DNA of 64,000 nucleotides from Caldithrix sp. (GCA_020722815.1 DYKB01000015.1:1-64000), one strand, 5' to 3'; numbered from the stretch's first letter, positions 27,612 to 38,108 are shown. Notes: generated by a model not told the origin, from the sequence alone. Numbers and translations: made by a program.

Positions 27612-27714
27612 CCATGAAATTTATAATCCCAGATTTTGCCGATTTCACAGATTAATGATTTTCAATCTGAGAAACCTGTGTAATCTGCGGTGATCCGTCT
27701 TCTCTATTCAGATT

Positions 27715-28920
27715 TTACAAATTATCCTGTTCAAAAAATTTCAACACACTCCACACGAAAGCCTTAATGCCAACCGGAATTGCCCTCTCATCCACATCAA
27801 ATTGAGGATGGTGGATGGGAAAATCGGTGCCAGGACGACCTTTGGTACCCAATCGAAAGAAGAAACCAGGTACTTTTTCCAGATAGTAGGCAAAATCTTC
27901 TGCGCCCATATCGGGTACTGAAACCTGAACAATGTTTTGGGCACCCAGAATCTCGCTGGCAGCATTATCCACAAGCTGATAGAGTCGGGGATCATTAATC
28001 ACAGGCGGCGCCCCATTTTTGATATCGATTTCGCAGGTTGCATGATGTCCCTGACAAATCGCATTGACGATTTCTTTTAAGCGTATTGGTAAGTATGCGC
28101 GTAAGTCCGGCTGAAATGAACGGCAAGTGCCCCATAATTCCGCTTCGCCAGGGATGACATTGGCAGTGGTGCCCGCCTGAAATCGGGAAACAGTGAGAAC
28201 GGCTGGTTGAACCGGATCAACATTGCGACTGGTGATGTGATGCAGACTATTAACGATTTCAGCGCCGATTAAGATAGGATCAATCGCGAGATGCGGCGCG
28301 GCAGCATGTCCCCCCTTGCCATAAATTTTGATTTGGAAAATATCGGTGGAAGCCATCTGGGCGCCGGATTTGATGCTAATTTTGCCAACCGGCAGCCGTG
28401 AATCAACATGCAGGGCCAGAATAGCGGTTACATTTTCAATCGCGCCGCGTTGAATCATTTGAATCGCACCTCCTGGCGTTGGCTCTTCGGCGGGTTGAAA
28501 AATAAATCGTACATTAAAAGGAAACAATTCTTTTAATTGATTCAAAATAATTGCCGTTCCCAGGAGAATCGTTGTGTGCACATCGTGACCGCAGGCATGC
28601 ATCTTCCCTGGATTTTTTGAGGCATATTCAACAGATGATTGCTCGGTGACAGGCAACGCATCGATATCGGCCCGGAGTGCCAGCAATGGTTTGTTAGAAG
28701 CTGAACCTAAATCAAACCAGAAACCGGTTTTACCCGGATGCGTCATCATTTTAAAGCCATAGAATTGACATTTTTGAATTAAAAAGGCAGTTGTTTGAAA
28801 CTCCTGATACCCAATTTCAGGATTTTGATGCAGATGCCGACGAGTCTGTACCAATTCGTCAAATAACGTTTGAATTTGCAGATCAATTTTTTCTTTTAAA
28901 GCTTTCAGGTCCATACGCAT
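27715..28920 (-). CDS. M20D-family amidohydrolase (IAA-amino-acid/hippurate hydrolase type)
   Basis: A 401-residue metallopeptidase-fold enzyme. Metal-binding motifs are HACGHDVHTT (about 105-114), EPTPGGA around 155, and VSVPDMGAEDFAYYLEKVPG near 345. The lid domain starts at IKIYGKGGHAAAPHLAIDP. The family hydrolyses N-acyl amino acids (hippurate, indole-acetyl or N-acetyl amino acids, or gamma-glutamyl-type amides); the exact substrate cannot be read. No signal peptide. It is 22 bases downstream of the DHH gene and is the last gene of a three-gene operon. Confidence 0.9.
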   Translation of the reverse strand: MRMDLKALKEKIDLQIQTLFDELVQTRRHLHQNPEIGYQEFQTTAFLIQKCQFYGFKMMTHPGKTGFWFDLGSASNKPLLALRADIDALPVTEQSSVEYASKNPGKMHACGHDVHTTILLGTAIILNQLKELFPFNVRFIFQPAEEPTPGGAIQMIQRGAIENVTAILALHVDSRLPVGKISIKSGAQMASTDIFQIKIYGKGGHAAAPHLAIDPILIGAEIVNSLHHITSRNVDPVQPAVLTVSRFQAGTTANVIPGEAELWGTCRSFQPDLRAYLPIRLKEIVNAICQGHHATCEIDIKNGAPPVINDPRLYQLVDNAASEILGAQNIVQVSVPDMGAEDFAYYLEKVPGFFFRLGTKGRPGTDFPIHHPQFDVDERAIPVGIKAFVWSVLKFFEQDNL

Positions 28921-28942
28921 CCGTTACGCTATTATCAGCCGC

Positions 28943-29935
28943 TTAGTTACAATTAAACAGACGTCTTGTTTCTTCCAGGACGATGGCATTCGATTCGTGA
29001 AGCGGATATTCCAGTAAGGCACCGGAAGCAAATTCATGCCCACCGCCGCCAAGCCGCATGGCAATAGAATTGACAACGACATGTCCTTTGGAACGAAAAC
29101 TAACCTTTGTTTTGCGATCTTCCAGTTCCGAAAACATCAGACTCACTTCCACCCCGCGAATGGAGCGCGGAAAATCGGCGAATCCTTCAGTATCCCAGAT
29201 ACTGGCTTTGGATTTTTCAAGCATCTTTTGGGTGATATTGAACCAGGCAAGCTGTCCGTCACATTCAAATTTTAAATTTTGTAAAATCATCCCGAGCAGG
29301 TGTATCTTGGATTCAGAATTTTGTTCATAAACTTCCTGGTAAATTCGATTTGAATTAACACCTTCTGCAATGAGCCGGGATGCAATTGTATGCGCACGAG
29401 GAGTGGTATTTGAAAATCGAAACGAACCGGTGTCAGTCAAGATACAGGTATAGATGGCCTCGGCCATACGTCGGTTCAATTTCACGCCATTACTTTCCAA
29501 CAGTTCATAAACGAGTTCACCCGTCGATGAAACTCTTGGATCAATATAATCAATATCAGTAAACGCAACCGTCGATTGATGATGGTCCAGGCAGATTTTC
29601 GGTTTGGTTGTATTTTTCAGATAATTCCCGATTTCGCGCATTCGTCCCCAATCACTGATATCGAGTATAAAAAAAGCATCGGCTTCTTCAAGAAGCGACC
29701 GGTGTTTTGCATTTTCATAGACAATTATTTCTTTAAATGGATCCAGAAATGAATAATTTAATGGGGTAGGAGAACAATTAATGATTTTGGGCCGTTTCCC
29801 TTGTGTTTTTAATAATTCAGCCATGGCAATCTCTGAACCCAACCCGTCACCATCGGGATTAATATGTGTTGTCAAAACAAATGATGTATTTTCAAGAATA
29901 ACTTTTTTTAATGGTGTCCAATCTCTTTCTTTCAT
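28943..29935 (-). CDS. nrnA: DHH-family phosphoesterase, NrnA-like
   Basis: The start is at MKERDWTPLKK (ATG at 29935, with AAGGGGCAGTG upstream) rather than the TTG one codon before. The DHH domain shows THINPDGDGLGSEIAMA (about residue 20) and the signature CLDHHQST (about 117). The DHHA1 domain ends with LGGGGHEFASGAL. At 330 residues it has the usual size of NrnA/oligoribonuclease-pAp phosphatases, which clear 2-5 nt RNA fragments and 3'-phosphoadenosine phosphate. Specificity is assigned by family only. It is 13 bases behind the propeller gene, so they are probably co-translated. Confidence 0.88.
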   Translation of the reverse strand: MKERDWTPLKKVILENTSFVLTTHINPDGDGLGSEIAMAELLKTQGKRPKIINCSPTPLNYSFLDPFKEIIVYENAKHRSLLEEADAFFILDISDWGRMREIGNYLKNTTKPKICLDHHQSTVAFTDIDYIDPRVSSTGELVYELLESNGVKLNRRMAEAIYTCILTDTGSFRFSNTTPRAHTIASRLIAEGVNSNRIYQEVYEQNSESKIHLLGMILQNLKFECDGQLAWFNITQKMLEKSKASIWDTEGFADFPRSIRGVEVSLMFSELEDRKTKVSFRSKGHVVVNSIAMRLGGGGHEFASGALLEYPLHESNAIVLEETRRLFNCN

Positions 29936-29948
29936 CAATCACTGCCCC

Positions 29949-32159
29949 TTACTCAATGTTTATCTTGAATTTGCCAAATCCGACATTTAAAAAGCGATCG
30001 TAGGTACGAATGACAAGTGAATGTGTCCCTTTCGCGAGGGGTGGCAGATTAAATTGAAATTCTTCGCTTTTGGTATCACCAATACCATCAACCGGAAAAA
30101 GTACTTGCCAGTCATCAGTATCCAATGCGAATTCCGTATAATGTATTGAGCTGAATAGATCCTGAACAATGAAACTTACCACTTTTGGGGCAGATTTATC
30201 CGTTTTCAGGGCAAAATTTTGAACCTGAGGACCGGTATTGTCCACTAAAAATATTTCAGTCGTTTTTTCAGACACTTTCACGAGTGAAGGAGGATTTGAA
30301 GGTGAATCAGAGGCAACCAGGCGAATTTGATATGCGCCATCCGGCCATTTTTCGCTATCCCATCGAAAGGAAGTTTTGGTTAAATTTTTCTCCAGTTCAC
30401 GCCAATGCGTTTCATTTTCTCCCCGGTAATAAAGTGTATATTTCATATCATCCCGATTTTCATCAAAACAAGCCCATCGAACCAGTCGGGTTGACAAATC
30501 CCGTTTACGCCATTCCTCAATGGAAGCACTGGAATATGTCAGATCGGATGGACTGGCAGAACTGTCCTGAGAATATTCTTCATTAGCAGCCGTCTCTTGA
30601 TCCAGCCAATTTTCAGGATTATTGACAGAAATTTTACGAATTTGCGGGGCAACATTTTTCTGGAGATAGGTGATGGTTACATTTTGAATTTCAGGAGTAT
30701 TATCAGTTTTGGAAGTGGTAAAAATTGCTTTCCATTTCAAATAGCGGGAAGACGGACTGATAATTTTATCGCCACTGGCATTTAATAACGCCGGTGACCA
30801 GGGGCTCCAGGTGTCGTTAACATCTTCAGTATTACCGGTTCTGGTAAAAAATTTTACCTGGGTACCAGTCGGAAATTTTGCTTCCCTGCGAATAACACCC
30901 CATTCTGATACAATATCGGCATCCAGTACCGGTGATTCATAGCTTCCTTCTTTTTCATAAGTCTGGCGCATCTCATAGAGCTTTCCCATATTGGAGGTGC
31001 ACATAAAGATTCGATTATCCGAACTTCGATATAAAGCGGTGATTTGTGCGTCATCTATCTCTTTCAAAAGCGTTTCCTGTTCCTCTTCATTCAGACGGTA
31101 GAGCTTGCCATTATCGCCACCGGTTCCGACCAAAACAGTTCCATTCTGACTAGTTTCGACAGCGTAAACAACCTCACCTGAGTGCCAGATATTTTTTTGA
31201 AGTCCATCTAAAGTAATTTTGAACAAACCACTTCGTTCGCGTCCCATTAATTGAGGCAGGCCTTCCGGTTCAACAACGATTTTTATTTCATCCAGTTGTG
31301 TTTCTGATTCCTGACTTTCACCTTCTTTCTTTTTAGTTTCCTGTTGCGGGGTTGTTTTGGCGATTTCAGGACGCGGCAAACGTTTTTGCCCATACGCGCC
31401 CGCATAAATATCGCCATCCGGCGTTACCGCTATAGAATGAATTTCGCGATAGCCACTGTCAAATAAAATGGAAGCTTTTCCATCTGGCGATATGGAATAG
31501 ATATAGCCATGATCAACGCTGCCGGCCAGTAATGAACCATTGGGATGAAAACGTAATTCTTCAATATGCGATTCGGAACTTGTAAAAAACGGCACGCCCT
31601 TATTGGCAGCAGTAATTCGATAGATACGACAACTGTCGCCCGTCGCCGCATATAGATTTCCCCGACTATCAAATTCCAAATCCCAGATATATTTATCAGG
31701 TGGATCAAAATAAATAATCGTTTTTCCCTGCGGTGACATCTGATAAATTTTTCCATCGGGTGAACTAGCGATGTATAAATTATCCTTTTTATCAACTGCC
31801 AACGCATAAACTTCCAGTTCTTCAGCATCAAAAATGACAGTTCCTTCCTTTTTATTATCTATCCTGAATACCTTACCCTCATTTCCGGTGCCAATATAAG
31901 TATTGCCTTTTGAATCCTGTGCCCAGCCCCAAACAAACGGTTCTTCAGTGGAAAATGACATTTCAACGTGTTGTGAAAGCGTCAAATACCCTGGATTCAC
32001 GATTGCGACATTTTTTATCTCACCTTTATTAAAATCATCCACCGTTTTATAAATTTTTATTTTCGGCATTGAAGCAGAAAGATAATTTAACGAACATACA
32101 ATAAACAGGAATAAGAAAAACAGCATATATGACCTTATTCCCTGGCGCAAACATCTCAT
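29949..32159 (-). CDS. Exported beta-propeller protein with C-terminal Ig-like region
   Basis: The start is the ATG at 32159 (MRCLRQGIRSYMLFFLFLF), behind GAGGAGGCTTT. A signal peptide is followed by a propeller (about 60-390) with repeated blades such as GWAQDSKGNTYIGTGNEGKVFRI, ALAVDKKDNLYIASSPDGKIYQM and LEFDSRGNLYAATGDSCRIYRI. An acidic Gln-rich insert (EIAKTTPQQETKKKEGESQ) splits it. The second half (about 400-735) is beta-rich, with RYLKWKAIFTTSKTDNTPEI and a sandwich near the end (FVVQDLFSSIHYTEFAL-like). No enzyme motif. It is probably a periplasmic binding protein; the operon with DHH and M20D genes does not reveal a partner. Confidence 0.75.
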   Translation of the reverse strand: MRCLRQGIRSYMLFFLFLFIVCSLNYLSASMPKIKIYKTVDDFNKGEIKNVAIVNPGYLTLSQHVEMSFSTEEPFVWGWAQDSKGNTYIGTGNEGKVFRIDNKKEGTVIFDAEELEVYALAVDKKDNLYIASSPDGKIYQMSPQGKTIIYFDPPDKYIWDLEFDSRGNLYAATGDSCRIYRITAANKGVPFFTSSESHIEELRFHPNGSLLAGSVDHGYIYSISPDGKASILFDSGYREIHSIAVTPDGDIYAGAYGQKRLPRPEIAKTTPQQETKKKEGESQESETQLDEIKIVVEPEGLPQLMGRERSGLFKITLDGLQKNIWHSGEVVYAVETSQNGTVLVGTGGDNGKLYRLNEEEQETLLKEIDDAQITALYRSSDNRIFMCTSNMGKLYEMRQTYEKEGSYESPVLDADIVSEWGVIRREAKFPTGTQVKFFTRTGNTEDVNDTWSPWSPALLNASGDKIISPSSRYLKWKAIFTTSKTDNTPEIQNVTITYLQKNVAPQIRKISVNNPENWLDQETAANEEYSQDSSASPSDLTYSSASIEEWRKRDLSTRLVRWACFDENRDDMKYTLYYRGENETHWRELEKNLTKTSFRWDSEKWPDGAYQIRLVASDSPSNPPSLVKVSEKTTEIFLVDNTGPQVQNFALKTDKSAPKVVSFIVQDLFSSIHYTEFALDTDDWQVLFPVDGIGDTKSEEFQFNLPPLAKGTHSLVIRTYDRFLNVGFGKFKINIE

Positions 32160-32239
32160 AAAGCCTCCTCGAGAGCCCAATATTGCATCTAAATTTAATG
32201 AAAACCGAATTTCTTCTCAATAATGATGAATAATAAATT

Positions 32240-32346
32240 TGTAATGACTCAGATGGCTGGTTCAGGGTTTACCGATAGAAAAGCTTCGTTTTTAATATTT
32301 TCAACCGGAACCGGTAACTATTGAACCGTGAACCCAAGTAGTTACA
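32240..32346. repeat. CAGGTT/GAACC palindromic repeat, copy 2
   Basis: TGTAATGACTCAGATGGCTGGTTCAGGG on the left faces CCGTGAACCCAAGTAGTTACA on the right, with CCGGAACCGG near the middle. It lies between the propeller promoter region and the S55 peptidase gene. The rest of 32347-32450 holds no gene. Confidence 0.6.
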
Positions 32347-32450
32347 TGATTTTTCTATTTAAAACCTATCGAAACGTAATACATAAGATATAAATCATCA
32401 CCCCTGACCAAATTAACAACCGTTCTGAATTACGTATTGCGTATTAAAAT

Positions 32451-34313
32451 TTATTTTTGAAGAACCTGAATACGAATCCAGTGACCACCCTGGAGCATCC
32501 AGTCAACTGGTTGTACCTGTTCCACCAGGGGGACATCCCGTATATAATTTCGACGGGAAGAGGTTTTTTTAGAATTCATCACCGAAAGTACCGAGGGAGG
32601 CAATTGTGAAAACTCCTGATTCCCAATTGTCGTCCCCTCAGTCGGTTTACGAAGCTGGATGTATAACTGATTATTTTTTCGGCGTTGATTTAGTAATTTT
32701 ATCAAATGGGGAAAATTATAAGGTTGAAATTTGCCGGGTGATAATGCCACTTCCAGCCTTGAGATGAAATCACCACTTCCAACTAACACGGAATAGAATC
32801 CAGGATCAAGATGGTCCGGTAATTTTATCTGATGGGTCTGTTTTTGAACCGGACGAAGATAAGGGCGGATAAAGATATTTAAGGTAATGGACTCACCTGG
32901 TTTTAAACTGGACTTATCATACCAGACCTGTTCAATTTCCGCCGCTTTTGAGCCGATTTGAGATTGAAAATTCAAATCAATGTGTTCAATTTTAGGCGTA
33001 TTAAATTTATTCATCAAAAGATACAAACTTGTGATGGCAACATCCCGTGCTGAGAGAGCGACATCTTCTCCAACGTCTTTTCCGGCATAAAAATTATCGA
33101 AAATAATATCATCATAATTTGAAAGCGCAATTTTTCCCGAAAGATGCGTATCGAATTGACCATCTCCCTTTCGGGCACTGGAAATCGCATTATAGAGTGT
33201 CATCAAGATAATTGTCGGTGTTAGCGAATTTAGACTTTTATCAGCCGCCATCCGAAAGTTATATTCAAATTGTTCCTGAAAAGGGGATTGATAGCGTAAT
33301 TTTATCGGGATTAAATTCGGTTTTTCCCCAATAATTCCCATTATTCCCGAATTCCGATCCTGATGAATCGTACCAGCGATGGGACCGTCTTCCGTCATTT
33401 TATAAGACGAATATGAACTGGCAATCGTGGTGAGAACTTTCGCGGGTGCCATCGGGATACTAACGGCGCCACTACCGAAAAAGGGGTGGCCAAACGCCAG
33501 GACTTTGTTTCCATCGATGTAGGTGATCGTGCCGACACCGCTGATTCCCATATCACCTGCTACCAAAACCCCGGAAAGCGCTCCACCCGGCACCAGTGGA
33601 ATGGTTGAAATCGGAGCCTCAGCAGCACGATTCGAGGACGTTCCCCCCTGAACCAGCTTAAATCCCATTTGATTGAACATGTCTGAAAAACGGTTCAGAA
33701 CGCGGTTATCGAAACCTGAAAATTGAAAAGCGAGTGGTAGCTGGTTGAATCCAGCCGGCAGAGAAGTTCGAAAAAAATGTTGTTTAAAAACATCGACTAA
33801 TAGCGCATCAATCTTATCAGATTCACTCAATATCATGTATGCCATACTCACCGAGGAATCCAGAACGGTTCCCATCAGCATGCGCTCCTGCGCCCGAACC
33901 TCTTCACGTTGCAGAATGTCCAGCATCTGTTCAATCGGCGTAATTCCAGCGATTGGATCCTTGGTGAACATTCCAAAACCATAAGCCAACGCACCAATGA
34001 GTTTCCCATCGATAAAAACCGGACTGCCACTCATACCGGAAACAACACCCGTTTTTAAAACATTCGGGCTGGTCAATCTGGCCAGAATAATATCGTTTTG
34101 GGGGATATAATTCCGATAAAACTCGATGATTTCCAATTCAAATTCTTCGATATCAGTTCCTGATAAAATGGTACGACCAACGGCATGCATTCCGGGGCGA
34201 ATGTCTTTTAGTGGCATAATCGGTACATTAGAATCAGCAGCAGTGGTTGACAGGACTAAGAAATGAAAAAATAGAAAGATATATAATAAAAAATTTTTCA
34301 TAAAATTACTCAT
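32451..34313 (-). CDS. Exported SpoIVB/S55-type serine peptidase
   Basis: A 620-residue protein with an N-terminal signal segment (FLLYIFLFFHFLVLSTTAA) and a domain like SpoIVB peptidase S55: PLKDIRPGMHAVGRTILSGT, then the nucleophile motif SGMSGSPVFIDGKLIGALAYG with Ser95 at the expected position, and IDGNKVLAFGHPFFGSGAVSIPMA further on. The C-terminal third is a beta-rich region without a clear family. S55 proteins cut or process regulatory partners across a membrane, as in Bacillus sporulation; sporulation is not implied here. The ATG at 34313 and the ATG four codons later are both possible starts. The gene is monocistronic. Confidence 0.8.
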   Translation of the reverse strand: MSNFMKNFLLYIFLFFHFLVLSTTAADSNVPIMPLKDIRPGMHAVGRTILSGTDIEEFELEIIEFYRNYIPQNDIILARLTSPNVLKTGVVSGMSGSPVFIDGKLIGALAYGFGMFTKDPIAGITPIEQMLDILQREEVRAQERMLMGTVLDSSVSMAYMILSESDKIDALLVDVFKQHFFRTSLPAGFNQLPLAFQFSGFDNRVLNRFSDMFNQMGFKLVQGGTSSNRAAEAPISTIPLVPGGALSGVLVAGDMGISGVGTITYIDGNKVLAFGHPFFGSGAVSIPMAPAKVLTTIASSYSSYKMTEDGPIAGTIHQDRNSGIMGIIGEKPNLIPIKLRYQSPFQEQFEYNFRMAADKSLNSLTPTIILMTLYNAISSARKGDGQFDTHLSGKIALSNYDDIIFDNFYAGKDVGEDVALSARDVAITSLYLLMNKFNTPKIEHIDLNFQSQIGSKAAEIEQVWYDKSSLKPGESITLNIFIRPYLRPVQKQTHQIKLPDHLDPGFYSVLVGSGDFISRLEVALSPGKFQPYNFPHLIKLLNQRRKNNQLYIQLRKPTEGTTIGNQEFSQLPPSVLSVMNSKKTSSRRNYIRDVPLVEQVQPVDWMLQGGHWIRIQVLQK

Positions 34314-34790
34314 TTCAAAATACTAATGTCTAAATAACGCCTCTTCCAAAAAACCTTATGAAATTACTCAAGTTAAATGGTACCTGAAAATTGCAATTAA
34401 TGATTTCAGTTCATATTCTTTCATTGAAAAAATAGCTTACGAGAACAAACATGAATTGATGTAAAATGATTATTGAACCATCAATCGGAAACAACTGCCG
34501 GTGCGTGTTGTAAGGTTTTCCAATAATGATTTTGACAACTTATTGTAAATCAGACAGTTACAAAAAAAGTTCGATACCGGCCCTGTTTTAATCCCTCATA
34601 AAACGAAAAGCTGGCTGCTGGGAAAATCCTGTTTCTCCTACTCAGGAAAGGCAGTAAAAACGTATGGTAGCCAATCGAAGATATATTAAAAAATTGTAAC
34701 CAGATTAAATAAAATACAATGCGGTAAGTTTATTGAACTTACCGCTAAAATTAATTGATTAAAACCAAATTATATTTTATTTTTATTAAA
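34314..34790. other. Intergenic region between ferredoxin and S55 peptidase
   Basis: About 475 bases with no supported ORF. It contains the ferredoxin terminator (34719-34747). A GC-richer patch at 34580-34680 (GGCTGCTGGGAAAATCCTG.. and ..GTATGGTAGCC) could fold, but I cannot match it to a known RNA class. Confidence 0.4.
34719..34747 (-). terminator. Hairpin downstream of the ferredoxin gene
   Basis: Read on the minus strand: AGCGGTAAGTT, a four-base loop CAAT, then AAACTTACCGC, followed by an AT-rich tail. It lies 44 bases after the ferredoxin stop codon. Confidence 0.6.
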
Positions 34791-35036
<246 letters not shown>

Positions 35037-35342
35037 TTAATTAGTTTAAAGGTACGCAAATTAAGATTAACTTCAAATAAAATTAACATGTTATCAAACA
35101 TCAAAAACAGCTTTAAAAATGATAATATAGCAATAAAAAGCCGATAAATCAAGGGATTTTTCATCTAATTTAAAAAATTTTTAAATTCAGAACAGGAGTA
35201 CTTGCCTGAAATTTAATGATGCAAATGTCTGAATTTAATTATCGATTAGCACCCAATTATAGAATATTTTTGAACGAATCCTGCCAAAGATAGTTCCCGA
35301 TATTCAAACCGGGAATAAATAACGCGAGACAAATTTATCAGT

Positions 35343-36792
35343 TTATCTTAAGAAAATCATCTTCCTCATCTCAAAATCCTGATTCGCCTTCAGCGCATAA
35401 AAGTAGATTCCCGAAGGCAGTGTTTCTCCGATGTCATCAGTATCATTCCAGGAAATTTTAAAATGTCCAGCCATAAATGAAGTCTGTCTAAATAACTTTC
35501 GCACGGGCTCACCCAGCGCATTATAAATTGTCACATCAACAAGGGCTGCTTCCGGTAAATCAAATTCGATAATGGTCATCGCATTCAATGGATTGGGAAA
35601 ATTTTGTGCCAGATTAAATTTTTCAGGCACTTTTGTCATTTTATCCACTTCATTTTCGAGATGAACCGCCGGGCCGATATAAAGTTGAAATTGTAATGAT
35701 GAATGTTGTAAATCCGTTCGATATTCAATCGGTTTTTGATTTAATAAATCATTTAAACCGGATTGTTGTTTATTGGTTAAAATAATTTTCCAGTTATCTG
35801 GAAGATTGATAACTTTTTCCAATTTTATCTGAAAATTCTGAACATTTCGGGGCGCCTGCACACAAAATTCCCAAATATGGCCTTTTTCTTGAATCGTCCG
35901 GAAATCACTCGTAAAGCGTCCATCAGGAAGATTCCATTCAGGATGAGCGAAATAAAGATTTAGCGACTCCCCAACCGGTGGCACTTCAGCCAGATCATGA
36001 GGATCAAAATCATCTGCAGCAGAATTCAGACAGCCCAAAAAATTTTGCGAATCCCGATAATTTTGCGCTTCAACTGTTACCTAAAATTCTAAAATGGAAA
36101 TTTGTAAGGGTATGAATCAATGAGAGACAGAGGGGGTCAAGACTTCAGAGAAAACGATTCATTTTAGAATTTCAGGTATAAATTGTAAACTCAGCTTCAC
36201 AAACCCAATTCCCATCGGTCCCATACTTTGTTGCAGTAATAAAATCGGTGCCGGTGTAGTGTGTAAATTTTTCGGCGATTGGATAGTTATACAAATCGCG
36301 ATGATTCAGGCCGGACACTCGCCATTGTTGTGCCAGATCATATTTTAAGAAATAATATTCATGTTTATTATTGCCATCCGTATAAAATTCCAGGGCATCA
36401 TCATGATAGGGAATGAAGTGACGCGCGTTATATTGATTATCAAACTTTCCCTTTTTATCATCTTTCACCTGAACGGCCACATAGAGTTTATTCGTGGAGG
36501 AACTCCAGATAGCTCGCCAGGTGACCAGGTTATCCTTAAAATCTTTCCATGCCATTGCCCATTGATCGGGTTTACCACCTGACAGCAATGATTCTGCCGG
36601 TGCTAACTCCCAGATTGGTTCGTTCAGAACACTATCAAGCTTTGGTGGCTGAATATCGGCTGGAAGTTGAATAACCTGATAAACGGCCATATTCGCCAGG
36701 TCGGGCGAGTCATCTTGTGAATAAAGTTTTGCAATATTCAAACAAAGCGCCAGACAAAAAAGGAAAAAAATGTAAGGCTTAAAATCTGTCAT
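35343..36792 (-). pseudogene. CBM9-like T9SS cargo protein split by a 97-bp element
   Basis: The 5' part starts at the ATG at 36792 (GGGGGACTTTG upstream) with a signal peptide and a family 9 carbohydrate-binding-like domain (PPKLDSVLNEPIWELAPA, KLYVAVQVKDDKKGKF, DDALEFYTDGNN). It breaks at CEAEFTIYT-stop, where the stop lies in the repeat at 36080-36176. The frame resumes beyond the repeat as TVEAQNYRDSQNFLGCLNSA.., continues through FAHPEWNLPDGRF, and ends in a T9SS sorting domain (NFPNPLNAMTIIEF.., SGIYFYALKAN). Removing exactly the 97-bp element rejoins both parts in frame. Each half is an ORF, but the intact surface protein can no longer be made unless the element is removed. Confidence 0.8.
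36080..36176 (-). repeat. CCTAAAATTCTAAAATG element, copy 1, inside a gene
   Basis: It runs from CCTAAAATTCTAAAATGG to CATTTTAGAATTTCAGG with a 17-bp imperfect inverted repeat at the ends. Its interior shares TTTGTAAGGGTATGAATCAATGA and GGGGGTCAA with the 63104-63267 copy. The flanking 5-mers (TGTTA and TATAA) are not identical, so no clean target duplication is visible here. Confidence 0.85.
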
Positions 36793-37030
36793 CAAAGTCC
36801 CCCGGAGCAAGATGAAAATTCAAATTAATTTGGATAAATATTCATTATATCAAATGCTGCAAATTTTATACTAATGAAAAATTTTGGCAGGATTCGTCAG
36901 AAAAAATATTACAAGATGGAATTATGGAGGATTGATTTTATTAGCTTAAAAAATGATGAGCGGGAGTAGAACTTGTAACATATCAGGGAGGGCACACCGA
37001 AAAATACTTTAAAATCCAGATCAAGTGCAA

Positions 37031-38089
37031 TTACTCACTCAAATAATGTTTTTCAGAAAGTTCTCTTAAACGGACAGCGCTTACTTCCGGGGAAATGTCG
37101 CGTTGCGGCGTACCCAGCATTTCAAATCCCACCATAAATTTACGAATCGTGGCAGAACGGAGCAGTGGTGGATAAAAATGCGCATGAAAATGCCAGGCAG
37201 GATACGATTCGCCATCCAATGGTGCCTGATGAAAACCCATTGAATAGGGAAAAGATGTATAGAACAGGTTATCGTAACGGGTGGTCAAACGTTTTAAAAT
37301 ATCAGCCAAAAAAAATCGTTCCCGGGAGGTCATTTCCGGAAAAGTAGCGAAGTGTCGTTTACTAACCAAAAGAGTTTCGAAAGGCCACGTCGCCCAGAAA
37401 GGCACCAGGGCGATAAACCCCTCGTTCTCACAAATAATTCGCTCCCCTTGCTGTATTTCCAGGTTCAAATAGTCACATAAAAGACAGCTTCCCTTTTTTT
37501 GAAAATATTGTTCCTGTTGAACTTTCTCATGTTCAACTTCATTGGGAAGAAGTTCGCTTGCCCAGATTTGGCCATGCGGATGCGGATTACTGCACCCCAT
37601 CATGGCACCCTTATTTTCAAAAATCGTGGCATAATTAATTTCTGGCCGCGCGGCAAGGGCCAATGTCTCCGCTGTCCAGGTGTCCACGACTTTCGTTATC
37701 GCTTCCACTGTCATCTCGGGCAGGGTCAGGCTGTGATTCGGTGAAAAACAGACGACCCGGCAGATTCCACGTTCACTTTGGGCAATCAACAAATCATTTT
37801 GATTCAGCTTATCAACCGGAATATCCAGCAGCAGGGCCGTGAAGTCATTGGTGAAAATGTAGGTATGCTGATAATCCGGATTCACCTCACCACTGGCCCG
37901 CTTATTCCCCGGACATAAATAGCAATCCGGATCATACTCAATTCGTTGGCCGGTGGCAGCCTTCTCAACTTGTCCCTGCCAGGGGCGTTGCGTCCGATGT
38001 GGGGCAACAAGTACCCATTGACCGTTCAGGATATTTAATCGGCGATGAGAATGCTTTTGAAGCGCTAATTTGTTATTCAACATATTCAT
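37031..38089 (-). CDS. galT: Galactose-1-phosphate uridylyltransferase
   Basis: The start is the ATG at 38089 (MNMLNNKLALQKHSHRRLN), with CAGGGACT before it; the longer ORF lies in a palindromic repeat. It shows HRRLNILNGQWVLVAPHRTQRPWQG, the zinc-type CYLCPGN, and the catalytic HPHGQ in CSNPHPHGQIW with the nucleophilic His. The second half carries WATWPFETLLVSKR and the C-terminal WHFHAHFYPPLLRSAT. Leloir pathway: exchanges UMP between UDP-glucose and galactose-1-phosphate. At 352 residues it is of normal size. Its partner galE is about 25 kb away, at the right edge of the window. Upstream is a repeat (38109) and then the divergent tetR gene. Confidence 0.96.
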   Translation of the reverse strand: MNMLNNKLALQKHSHRRLNILNGQWVLVAPHRTQRPWQGQVEKAATGQRIEYDPDCYLCPGNKRASGEVNPDYQHTYIFTNDFTALLLDIPVDKLNQNDLLIAQSERGICRVVCFSPNHSLTLPEMTVEAITKVVDTWTAETLALAARPEINYATIFENKGAMMGCSNPHPHGQIWASELLPNEVEHEKVQQEQYFQKKGSCLLCDYLNLEIQQGERIICENEGFIALVPFWATWPFETLLVSKRHFATFPEMTSRERFFLADILKRLTTRYDNLFYTSFPYSMGFHQAPLDGESYPAWHFHAHFYPPLLRSATIRKFMVGFEMLGTPQRDISPEVSAVRLRELSEKHYLSE

Positions 38090-38108
38090 AGTCCCTGAAT
38101 TAAATTTA

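Noticed and set aside
26937-27617. 226-residue plus-strand ORF opposite the helicase gene
   Set aside because: It lies wholly within a well-supported minus-strand gene with clear motifs; it is a shadow of its codon use.
34580-34680. Possible cyclic-di-GMP or cobalamin riboswitch
   Set aside because: Only short similarities (ATGGTAGCC, AAAATCCTG) were seen, without the conserved core of either class and without a sensible downstream gene.
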